Below are positions 1-5,179 of a stretch of DNA of 6,610 bases, piece by piece. Each line of letters starts with the position of its first letter. Position 1 is the first letter of the stretch. The position numbers and the translations under genes were made by a program. This DNA is from Opitutia bacterium UBA6410. Its GTDB lineage: Bacteria > Verrucomicrobiota > Verrucomicrobiia > Opitutales > Intestinicryptomonadaceae. The notes beneath the pieces are model-generated. The model did not search any database. It was not told the origin of the DNA and worked only from the letters and a program-made list of their open reading frames with translations. The DNA lies in the NCBI GenBank assembly GCA_002437405.1, contig DJPO01000021.1:1-6610 (forward strand), read 5' to 3'.

Positions 1-32
1 TCAACGGTGATTTCACAGGCCCAGCGGGGGTA

Positions 33-59
33 GGTTGAATTGGCTTTGCCAATTCAACC
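33..59. repeat. Perfect 12-bp palindrome with TTT loop
   Basis: The arm GGTTGAATTGGC (33-44) is followed by a 3-base loop (45-47) and its exact reverse complement (48-59). It lies 24 bases beyond the stop codon of the minus-strand STAS gene. Neither strand has a T-run after the stem, so it does not look like a standard intrinsic terminator. It may be a transcript-end structure or a copy of a dispersed palindromic element. The hairpin is read directly; its role is unknown. Confidence 0.75.
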
Positions 60-61
60 GT

Positions 62-79
62 AGGGGGCAGCAGCCCCCT
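62..79. repeat. Second palindrome, G5/C5 hairpin
   Basis: AGGGGGC (62-68), loop AGCA, then GCCCCCT (73-79) form a perfect 7-bp GC-rich stem. It sits between the 12-bp palindrome at 33-59 and the STAS stop codon at 83-85. Another G5 run at 26-30 lies on the far side of the first palindrome and could pair with the C5 at 74-78, enclosing the whole element. The compact two-hairpin arrangement looks like a REP/BIME-type intergenic element, but only one copy is visible here. Confidence 0.65.
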
Positions 80-82
80 GTT

Positions 83-415
83 CTAGAAATTTTTGACGGC
101 TTCGTCGCGTGTCGTGAATATCGGGAATATCGTCGTGAATCCCGATATCTCGAAAACCTGCTTTACATTCTGGCTCAAGCCAGAAAGGGCAATCTCGCCG
201 GAGATTTTTTTGAATTGCTTCGCCGCCGCAAGCAATACGCGAAGACCCGCGCTGCTGATGTATTCGAGGTCGCGGCAATCGACGAGTACCTTGGTGCAGT
301 TTTCTTCAAAGAGCTTGTTGAAGACTTTTTCGAGGTCGGCGGTTGTTGTGACATTGAGTCTGCCGTTGAGCGCGACAATCGAAACGTCGTTATTTTTTTC
401 TTCGGTGATTTCCAT
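83..415 (-). CDS. STAS-domain protein (anti-sigma factor antagonist type)
   Basis: This 110-residue protein is one STAS domain, the usual length for a SpoIIAA/RsbV-type anti-anti-sigma factor. Such proteins bind a serine-kinase anti-sigma factor in the cytoplasm and are switched by phosphorylation of a conserved serine. The N-terminal strand DVSIVALNGRLNV (10-22) and the signature DLEYISSAGLRVLL (49-62) are typical. By alignment with the DSSGL motif, Ser55 is the likely phosphorylation site. I chose the ATG at 413-415 because the protein then starts with the usual MEI... strand. An upstream in-frame ATG at 461-463 would add 16 residues unlike the family. No clear ribosome binding site is visible. 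No partner kinase, phosphatase or sigma factor lies in the window, so its pathway is unknown. It is transcribed divergently from the TIM-barrel gene. It could instead belong to another STAS-based switch, such as motility or envelope stress. Confidence 0.92.
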   Translation of the reverse strand: MEITEEKNNDVSIVALNGRLNVTTTADLEKVFNKLFEENCTKVLVDCRDLEYISSAGLRVLLAAAKQFKKISGEIALSGLSQNVKQVFEISGFTTIFPIFTTRDEAVKNF

Positions 416-526
416 AATTATAGTGCTGTTGATAAAAAAACTCGGAGCATAATGGGGCGGCAAAATAAAAAATCAAGCAAATAAAGAAGTTGGGGAATCG
501 CGGGGGCGACCCGCCTCTTTTTCTCT

Positions 527-532
527 ATTATA
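527..532 (-). promoter_or_regulatory. Candidate -10 box for the STAS gene
   Basis: Read on the minus strand, 532 down to 527 gives a perfect TATAAT inside an AT-rich palindrome (523-539). A start about 7 bases downstream would give a leader of roughly 105 bases before the STAS ATG. No good -35 box sits 16-18 bases upstream, so this is only a candidate. The palindrome also offers TATTAT on the plus strand (526-531). Confidence 0.3.
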
Positions 533-715
533 TATAGAGCGGAGAAATGCTCGGAATGTGTAGGGGAAATCTTAGGGCGGCGGAGCGCATTGGGCGAATC
601 GTCAAAGGGCGGGCGGCAGGGCAACGGCTGCTACGTTGGAGTTCGCGACATACAGGAGCGCGGCAAAGTTCGGCGTCGGGAGATAAAAAAAACCGCGCCG
701 AGTCCCAAAAAATAC

Positions 716-742
716 TTGAAGCGCGGCGGAGTTTCGTATTAT
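716..742 (+). promoter_or_regulatory. Candidate promoter for the TIM-barrel gene
   Basis: TTGAAG (716-721) and TATTAT (737-742) are separated by 15 bases, slightly short of the preferred 17. Initiation near 749 would leave a leader of about 38 bases that contains the AAAGGA ribosome binding site. The -10 box matches the consensus in 5 of 6 positions. The evidence is the match alone. Confidence 0.35.
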
Positions 743-772
743 TTTTATTCCATCAAACGTATTTGAACAAAC

Positions 773-778
773 AAAGGA
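773..778 (+). promoter_or_regulatory. Ribosome binding site deciding the TIM-barrel start
   Basis: AAAGGA ends 8 bases before the ATG at 787-789. This fixes the start there rather than at the upstream in-frame ATG at 547. It is the clearest Shine-Dalgarno sequence in the window; the three-gene unit downstream has none. Confidence 0.75.
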
Positions 779-786
779 TTATAACT

Positions 787-1827
787 ATGGCAAGACCTCT
801 CACAATCTTCACCGGCCAGTGGGCCGATATGAAACTCGAAGACCTCGCGCCCTTGGCGAAAAAAATGGGCTACGAAGGCTTGGAAATCGCGCTTACCGCG
901 AACCATTTCGATATGACAAAGGCGGACGACAAGGCGTACCTCAAGAGCCGCTGGGATATTCTTGCAGCCAACGGGCTCAACTGCTTCGCGCTCTCCAACC
1001 ACCTCGTCGGGCAGTGCGTCTGCGACAATATCGACTCGCGCCACAGGGCGATTATGCAGGACTACATCTGGGGCGACGGCGACCCCGAAGGCGTGCGCCA
1101 GCGCGCGGCGGCGGAAATGATAAAGACCGCCTCGGTTTGCAAAACGTTTATGGAAATGCGTCCCGACTCTCTCGCGGCGTCCCCGATTCCCCCGACGGTC
1201 ACGGGCTTCACGGGTTCTTCGATTTGGCAGTATCTCTATTCGTTCCCGCCGGCGTCCAAGGAAATGATTGAAGCGGGCTACGTCGACTTCGCAAAACGCT
1301 GGACTCCCATTCTCGACGCTTTCGACGCTCAGGGCGTAAACTTCGCGCTCGAAGTACACCCCACGGAAATCGCGTTCGACATCGCTTCCGCTGAAAGGGC
1401 GCTCAAGGCTATCGGCGGACACAAGCGTTTCGGCTTCAATTTCGACCCGTCGCACTTCGGCTATCAGGGCGTCGACTACGTCAAGTTTATTCGCAAGTTC
1501 TCCGACAGAATCTTCCACGCGCACATGAAGGACGTTTGGTGGGGACACGGCAACGGCGAAGCGGGCGTCTTCGGCGGTCACACCGAATTCTGCGATCCCC
1601 GCAGATACTGGGACTTCCGCTCCATCGGTCACGGCGACATCAACTTCGAGGAAATCATCGTCGCCCTCAACGACATCGACTACAATGGCCCGCTCTCCGT
1701 CGAATGGGAAGACGGACGCATGGACAGAGTCCACGGCGCAACGGAATCGGCGTCGCGCGTTCGTTCGTTCGACTTCCCGCGCTCGGAAATCGCGTTCGAC
1801 TCGGCGTTCGACACCTCCAACCAATAG
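787..1827 (+). CDS. Sugar phosphate isomerase/epimerase, xylose-isomerase-like TIM barrel
   Basis: The 346-residue product fits the AP_endonuc_2/xylose isomerase-like TIM-barrel superfamily, whose members isomerise, epimerise or dehydrate sugars using a divalent metal. The opening strand (LTIFTGQWADM) and the stretch GYEGLEIAL (28-36) match barrel strands 1 and 2. Likely metal and catalytic residues follow the family order Glu-Asp-His-Glu. They are E189 in LEVHPTE, D220 in FDPSH with H223 nearby, H246 in HAHMKD, and E306 in SVEWED. No signal peptide is present, so it should act in the cytoplasm. The start is set by AAAGGA at 773-778. Its upstream neighbour is divergent and the next plus-strand gene is 493 bases away, so it is probably its own transcription unit. 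Substrate is unknown. Relatives include 3-keto-sugar epimerases such as YcjR, tagatose/psicose epimerases and inositol-pathway enzymes. The fold is secure; the reaction is not. Confidence 0.9.
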   Translation: MARPLTIFTGQWADMKLEDLAPLAKKMGYEGLEIALTANHFDMTKADDKAYLKSRWDILAANGLNCFALSNHLVGQCVCDNIDSRHRAIMQDYIWGDGDPEGVRQRAAAEMIKTASVCKTFMEMRPDSLAASPIPPTVTGFTGSSIWQYLYSFPPASKEMIEAGYVDFAKRWTPILDAFDAQGVNFALEVHPTEIAFDIASAERALKAIGGHKRFGFNFDPSHFGYQGVDYVKFIRKFSDRIFHAHMKDVWWGHGNGEAGVFGGHTEFCDPRRYWDFRSIGHGDINFEEIIVALNDIDYNGPLSVEWEDGRMDRVHGATESASRVRSFDFPRSEIAFDSAFDTSNQ

Positions 1828-1912
1828 AGCGGACAGGGGCGCTCGCGGCGGGCTTTTTATTTTGGCTTGCCGCGGGGGGCGCTTTGCGGGGCTCGGCGCG
1901 GGGCTCTTTTGA

Positions 1913-1959
1913 GAGGCTCGCCGCTGGGTTTCTCCGCGAGACCCGCCTCGGGCTTTTTT
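1913..1959 (+). terminator. Possible terminator of the TIM-barrel gene
   Basis: A composite stem is visible. GAGGC (1913-1917) pairs with GCCTC (1945-1949), and inside it GGGTTTC (1926-1932) pairs with GAGACCC (1938-1944) with one wobble. Four bases later comes a run of six T (1954-1959). The internal asymmetric loop weakens it. It lies 86 bases past the stop codon. Confidence 0.3.
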
Positions 1960-1975
1960 CGCGCGGAGCTTCCCT

Positions 1976-2012
1976 ACTCGGAGATTGCGAAGCTCGGGAT
2001 TTCCCCACTCGG
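1976..2012 (+). repeat. Three degenerate ~16-bp repeats around [A/G]CTCGG
   Basis: ACTCGG (1976-1981), GCTCGG (1992-1997) and ACTCGG (2007-2012) recur at 15-16-base intervals. Each is followed by a purine and a T-rich, C-ending tail (AGATTGC, GATTTCC, GTTTTCC). They lie 226 bases or more upstream of the operon promoter. They may be decayed tandem repeats or chance in GC-rich DNA. Confidence 0.35.
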
Positions 2013-2141
2013 GTTTTCCGCCGCGAGCTTGCAGGAGCGCGGTTGCGCGGCGGTTGAGGCGAAATTCGGGCTTGACCTTTGAATCCTTGAGTCGGACATT
2101 TCGGCAGTTTCCCCCTTGTGGAGAGTAGCCGCCGAGTTCGC

Positions 2142-2170
2142 CGAATTTCGCAAAAGTTTGTCGAATTTCG
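2142..2170 (+). repeat. Direct repeats CGAATTTCG, 20 bp apart
   Basis: CGAATTTCG occurs at 2142-2150 and at 2162-2170, exactly 20 bp from start to start. An inverted copy, CGAAATTCG, occurs at 2060-2068. The spacing of about two helical turns upstream of a promoter would suit a regulator bound on one face of the DNA. The repeats are read directly; the operator role is a guess. Confidence 0.4.
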
Positions 2171-2198
2171 GCGGGGATTCCCCCGTTTTCCGCTCTGC

Positions 2199-2230
2199 GC
2201 GGTCGCGCTTTTTTCGGTGCGGTCGTGCGC
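2199..2230 (+). promoter_or_regulatory. Candidate operator: 20-bp direct repeat next to the -35 box
   Basis: GCGGTCG occurs at 2199-2205 and 2219-2225, each followed within 2-3 bases by GCGC or CGC and a T-run. The second copy ends 12 bases before the -35 box at 2238. Direct half-sites about two turns apart that abut the -35 box are the usual geometry for AraC-family activators, and one is encoded at 5444-6322. The link is inferred only. Confidence 0.35.
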
Positions 2231-2237
2231 TTTTCTC

Positions 2238-2265
2238 TTTACAAATTGCGGCGAAAGGGTATAGC
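2238..2265 (+). promoter_or_regulatory. Promoter of the DoxX-oxidoreductase-discoidin operon
   Basis: TTTACA (2238-2243, 5 of 6 to the -35 consensus) and TATAGC (2260-2265, 4 of 6 to the -10) are 16 bases apart. Initiation near 2272 gives a leader of about 50 bases, A/T-rich and without a Shine-Dalgarno sequence. It is the best sigma-70-like promoter I see in the window. Confidence 0.5.
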
Positions 2266-2320
2266 TTTTTTCCCGCAAAGAAAAAAATTCTTTCAACAAT
2301 CTAAATTAGAAAATAAAATA

Positions 2321-2935
2321 ATGAAATTCAATAATCTCACTTACACAATGGCATTCTGGCTGCTCCGTTTCTGGTTGGCCGCAAGGGCAATCGGTACGGG
2401 TCTTACCAAATTTATCGGCAAGGTTGAGGGCGAAATCCCCAATCCCGCCTACGAAGCCAAAATCAAGGAAGCAATGGCTGACGGCCTCTCCAGAGCCGAA
2501 GCCGCCGATCTCGTCACCGACGTTCCCGAAAAAATTCAGGGTACGATGGACGTAATCAGCCTCGCCTCCTACCACGGTCTGCCCGCAAAAGGCCCGATGA
2601 CTGTCGAAACTTTCAGCGCAAGCCCCCTCATGCCCTCCTTTATGGTCGGCCCGTATGCGGCGGTTCTCGGATACGCGCTCATCGCCCTCGGCCTCACGGT
2701 TCTGCTCGGCGTTTGCACGCGCATCTCGCTCTTCTTCATGGGCTTGCTCTACATCTCCCTCACTTGGGGATTCATCATCATGGAACCCTCGATGGGCCCC
2801 AGCGCGGCGGCGGGTATCGCATACCTCGGCGTCCACATTCTCCTGATTGTCGCGGCTCTCTTCCTCGCGGACTACAACAAGTTCGAGCTTATTCCCTGCA
2901 AGAAGCTCGGCGTCTGCAAGTGCTGCAAAGACTAA
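2321..2935 (+). CDS. DoxX-like four-helix membrane protein
   Basis: The 204-residue product has four hydrophobic segments at about 8-29, 108-131, 135-154 and 165-184. This is the four-helix layout of DoxX/DoxD-type proteins of the inner membrane. Segment 1 carries the DoxX-like pattern LLRFWLAARAIGTGLTKF. Two things are unusual. Residues 31-107 form a loop of about 77 residues between helices 1 and 2, predicted extracytoplasmic if the N-terminus is inside. The cytoplasmic tail has four cysteines in ten residues (C193, C199, C201, C202). I chose the ATG at 2321 because translation from upstream starts adds unrelated sequence. There is no Shine-Dalgarno; the leader is A-rich. It is the first gene of a three-gene unit, 37 bases before the oxidoreductase. 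DoxX relatives have been tied to quinone-linked redox chemistry, but no function can be assigned here. The family call is fairly secure; the role is not. Confidence 0.82.
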   Translation: MKFNNLTYTMAFWLLRFWLAARAIGTGLTKFIGKVEGEIPNPAYEAKIKEAMADGLSRAEAADLVTDVPEKIQGTMDVISLASYHGLPAKGPMTVETFSASPLMPSFMVGPYAAVLGYALIALGLTVLLGVCTRISLFFMGLLYISLTWGFIIMEPSMGPSAAAGIAYLGVHILLIVAALFLADYNKFELIPCKKLGVCKCCKD

Positions 2936-2972
2936 TTGCTTAACTTTAAAAATCAAATACGATATATAAAAT

Positions 2973-4412
2973 ATGAATACGTTCAATCGCAGAGATTTTA
3001 TTAAAATGGCGGGAACTGCGGCAGGCGGTTTGGTGCTCTCCTCGGGCATGCTCTCGGCTCAGCGCAAAGGCGGCGACAAGGTAAACGTCGCGGTAGTCGG
3101 CTACGGCGCGGAAGGCGAAGTTCTCATGAACAGCCTCCTCAAGCTCCCCTACCTCAACTTCGTCGCAATTTGCGACATCTGGCAGCCCCGCTGCAACTAC
3201 GCTTCGGCTCTCGTAATGAGAACTCTCAAGCAGAAACCCGCCAGATACACTATCCAGCTCGGCGGCAAAGACCCCTACGCAAAGCTCGTCAAGGCGGGCA
3301 AAATCGGCGAGGTCAAGGGCGAAAACTACAAGGACTTGATTAAAAACCACGCGCACGAACTCGACGCGGTTATCATCGCGACTCCCGACTTCTGGCACTC
3401 GCCGATGACGGTCGACTTCCTCAACGCGGGCGTCAACGTCTATTGCGAAAAGATGATGTCCGACACCCTCGAAGGCGCAAAGGCGATGGTTCGCGCCGCC
3501 CGCAAGAGCGGCAAGCTCCTGCAAATCGGCCACCAGAGAACCTCGAACCCGCGCTACATCTATGCTCGCGAAGTTCTCCTGCGCAAAAACAACATTTGCG
3601 GCAACATCATGGCCTGCAACGGTCAGTGGAACAGAGCGGTCTCCCAAGACCTCACTTGGCCCGAAAAGGCGACTATCCCGACCGAAAAGCTCAAGGAATA
3701 CGGCTTCAAGGATATGAACCAGTTCAGAAACTGGCGCTGGCACAAGGGTCTGGGCGGCGGCGCTATCTCCGACTTGGGCGCGCACCAAATCGACATCTTC
3801 GGCTGGATGCTCGGCGCACACCCCAACCGCGTAATGGCTTCGGGCAACCGCGACTATTACAAGAAACCCGACGGTACTCCCGCGCACGACTGGGACGACA
3901 ACGTTATGTGCATCTTCGAATTCGACAAGACTTTCCAAGGCAAGAAGGCTCAGGCGTTCTACCAAGTCTTGACGACGACCTCTTCGGGCGGTGGCTACTT
4001 TGAATCGTTCATGGGCGATCAGGGCACGCTCAAGATGTCCGAAAATCCCTCGATTACAAAGCTCTTCAGGGAAAACAACGCCCCGTCGTGGGACGATCTC
4101 GTAAAGGCAGGCGTAATCGGCGGCGGCGACGCCTCTGCGGCGACTGCAAAGGTTGCAGACTCCCGCGAAACAAAGGCTCTCGTCGGCTACGGCTTCCCCA
4201 CCAATGTCGAAGGATACGAACCCGACGTCGCCAAGAAGCCCATTCACATGTACCACGTCGAAAACTTCTTCAACGCGGTTATGGGCAAGGGCAAGCTCAA
4301 CTGCGACGCCGAACACGCGTACGCGGCGGAAGCGGCTGTCTTCAAGGCTCGCGAAGCAATCGAAAAGGGTCCGCTCACATTCAGCGACTCCGACTTTGTC
4401 GTCGAAGGTTAA
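2973..4412 (+). CDS. Tat-exported Gfo/Idh/MocA family oxidoreductase
   Basis: The 479-residue protein begins with a twin-arginine signal (NRRDFIK, 5-11, then a hydrophobic stretch to about 29). It should therefore be exported already folded with its dinucleotide. The Rossmann domain has VAVVGYGAEG (39-48) for NAD(P) binding and DAVIIATPDFWH (131-142). The usual EKP motif is here EKMM (159-162), so the key Lys160 is kept but the proline is lost. DLGAHQID (267-274) supplies the family's Asp/His pair (D267, H271), followed by the C-terminal substrate domain. Family members oxidise or reduce sugar hydroxyls. Tat-exported ones include GH109-type glycosidases and enzymes that make 3-keto-glycosides. 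It is the middle gene of the operon, 37 bases after the DoxX-like gene and 26 before the discoidin gene. There is no Shine-Dalgarno; the leader is AATAC...ATAAAAT. The family and export are secure; the substrate and direction are unknown. Confidence 0.95.
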   Translation: MNTFNRRDFIKMAGTAAGGLVLSSGMLSAQRKGGDKVNVAVVGYGAEGEVLMNSLLKLPYLNFVAICDIWQPRCNYASALVMRTLKQKPARYTIQLGGKDPYAKLVKAGKIGEVKGENYKDLIKNHAHELDAVIIATPDFWHSPMTVDFLNAGVNVYCEKMMSDTLEGAKAMVRAARKSGKLLQIGHQRTSNPRYIYAREVLLRKNNICGNIMACNGQWNRAVSQDLTWPEKATIPTEKLKEYGFKDMNQFRNWRWHKGLGGGAISDLGAHQIDIFGWMLGAHPNRVMASGNRDYYKKPDGTPAHDWDDNVMCIFEFDKTFQGKKAQAFYQVLTTTSSGGGYFESFMGDQGTLKMSENPSITKLFRENNAPSWDDLVKAGVIGGGDASAATAKVADSRETKALVGYGFPTNVEGYEPDVAKKPIHMYHVENFFNAVMGKGKLNCDAEHAYAAEAAVFKAREAIEKGPLTFSDSDFVVEG

Positions 4413-4438
4413 TCTCAATTCCAAAATAAAAAACTAAA

Positions 4439-5074
4439 ATGAAAAAAATCCTTATAGCTATCTCGGCATTGGCTTTCGCTTTTGCCGTCAACGCAAAACA
4501 GCTCAAGCTCGACGTTCCAAGAGCCCAGCTCACAGGTACTCCCGTACCCGTTAAGCTCCCCAACCTCGAGCCCAAAACTCCCAACGCAACTCCCGAAGTT
4601 CCCGAAGACGTAACTAACGTCGCCAAAGGCAAGAAGGTTACCAGCTCCGACGACTTCCCGCTCATCGGCGATCTCGAACTCATCACCGACGGCAGCAAGG
4701 AAGCTGCGGAAGGTTGCTATGTCGAATTGATGAACGGCTTGCAGTGGGTTCAAATCGACCTCGAAAAGTCGACCGAAATCTACGCAATCGCCATGTGGCA
4801 CTACCACAGTCAGGAACGCGCCTACAAGGACGTCGTAATCCAGATTTCCGACGACCCCGAATTCCTCAAGGGCGTTACGACGGTTTTCAATAACGACCAC
4901 GACAACTCCGCCAAGAAGGGCGTAGGCAAGAACATGGCTTATATCGAAACCAACATCGGCAAGCTCGTTGTTGTAAATCCGCCCGTCAAGGGCAGATATG
5001 TTCGTCTGTATTCCAACGGCAATACGACGAACGATATGAACCACTACATCGAAGTCGAAGTCTACGGCCGTTAA
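4439..5074 (+). CDS. Small secreted discoidin (F5/8 type C) domain protein
   Basis: The 211-residue product has a Sec signal peptide (KK, then ILIAISALAFAFAV, likely cut after VNA at 19). A proline-rich linker (about 32-58) leads to one discoidin-like beta-sandwich (about 59-211). Diagnostic pieces are NVAKGKKVTSS (60-70), LITDGS (81-86), QWVQIDLEKSTEIYAIAMWHY (102-122), YKDVVIQISDDPEF (129-142) and RYVRLYSNGNT ending in IEVEVYG. Such domains bind glycans or other ligands at the tips of the sandwich. No catalytic domain is attached, so it is probably a binding or accessory protein in the periplasm or outside the cell. No lipobox cysteine follows the signal. It is the last gene of the operon, 26 bases after the oxidoreductase and 42 bases before the terminator stem. 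Its leader is A-rich with no Shine-Dalgarno. The ligand is unknown. Confidence 0.9.
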   Translation: MKKILIAISALAFAFAVNAKQLKLDVPRAQLTGTPVPVKLPNLEPKTPNATPEVPEDVTNVAKGKKVTSSDDFPLIGDLELITDGSKEAAEGCYVELMNGLQWVQIDLEKSTEIYAIAMWHYHSQERAYKDVVIQISDDPEFLKGVTTVFNNDHDNSAKKGVGKNMAYIETNIGKLVVVNPPVKGRYVRLYSNGNTTNDMNHYIEVEVYGR

Positions 5075-5087
5075 TCGGTTTTAACGC

Positions 5088-5108
5088 TCTGCGGTGCTAA
5101 GCCGCAGA
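5088..5108 (+). other. Stem-loop upstream of the operon terminator
   Basis: TCTGCGG (5088-5094) pairs with CCGCAGA (5102-5108) over a 7-base loop, starting 14 bases after the discoidin stop codon. No T-run follows, so it is more likely a transcript-stabilising hairpin than a terminator. Confidence 0.5.
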
Positions 5109-5116
5109 AGCGGAGC

Positions 5117-5154
5117 AAAAAGGCGAATCGCACAATCTGCGGTTCGCCTTTTTT
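5117..5154 (+). terminator. Strong intrinsic terminator of the operon
   Basis: AAGGCGAATCGCA (5120-5132), a 5-base loop, and TGCGGTTCGCCTT (5138-5150) form a 13-bp stem with one wobble. The stem is preceded by A5 (5117-5121) and ends in T6 (5149-5154). The flanking A and T tracts would also allow termination on the minus strand. This closes the three-gene unit and separates it from the regulator gene. Confidence 0.92.
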
Positions 5155-5179
5155 GTGTGTATAAAGAAGAGAGGGGCAA

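Larger units (their letters stand above)
416..786. other. Divergent intergenic region (371 nt)
   Basis: This spacer lies between two divergent genes and I find no convincing gene in it. An open frame starting at ATG 547 runs into the TIM-barrel gene, but its 80 extra residues are arginine-rich, have no family resemblance and include no ribosome binding site. Visible structure includes an AT-rich palindrome CTCTAT-N5-ATAGAG (523-539) and a GC hairpin GCGGG-N5-CCCGC (500-514). That hairpin is followed by a T-rich stretch on the plus strand. Candidate promoters for each flanking gene are listed separately. The stretch 541-700 shows no tRNA or recognisable small-RNA signature. Confidence 0.6.
1828..2320. 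other. Long GC-rich intergenic region (493 nt)
   Basis: I see no gene here. Open frames on both strands are arginine/alanine-rich low-complexity translations of the GC-rich DNA. The region holds a possible terminator (1913-1959), degenerate ACTCGG-type repeats (1976-2012) and an inverted repeat GAGCTTC/GAAGCTC (1966-1972 and 1989-1995). It also has two sets of 20-bp-spaced direct repeats (2142-2170 and 2199-2225) and the operon promoter (2238-2265). The A/T-rich last 60 bases are the leader of the DoxX-like gene. Confidence 0.65.

Noticed and set aside
541..700. A tRNA or small structured RNA gene in the divergent spacer
   Set aside because: No cloverleaf, T-arm pattern or SRP-type loop could be found; the sequence is only G/C-rich.
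547..786. An 80-residue N-terminal extension of the TIM-barrel protein
   Set aside because: The stretch is arginine-rich, contains the promoter candidate and lacks a ribosome binding site; AAAGGA lies at the right distance from ATG 787.
745..1824. A 359-residue open frame antisense to the TIM-barrel gene
   Set aside because: It mirrors the codon bias of the sense gene, whose product has clear family motifs; the antisense translation is Val/Arg/Glu-rich and fits no family.
1667..2299. A 210-residue minus-strand open frame across the GC-rich spacer
   Set aside because: Low-complexity Arg/Pro/Ser translation that overlaps the 3' end of the TIM-barrel gene and the operon promoter.
2936..2968. 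An internal promoter between the DoxX-like and oxidoreductase genes
   Set aside because: TTGCTT (2936-2941) and TACGAT (2958-2963) are 16 bases apart but both match poorly, and a start from them would be nearly leaderless.
2946..4424. A 492-residue open frame antisense to the oxidoreductase gene
   Set aside because: Stop-free only because of sense-strand codon bias. The sense product has a Tat signal, a GxGxxG motif and catalytic residues; the antisense has none.
4415..5044. A 209-residue open frame antisense to the discoidin gene
   Set aside because: Antisense shadow with no domain, overlapping the end of the oxidoreductase gene.
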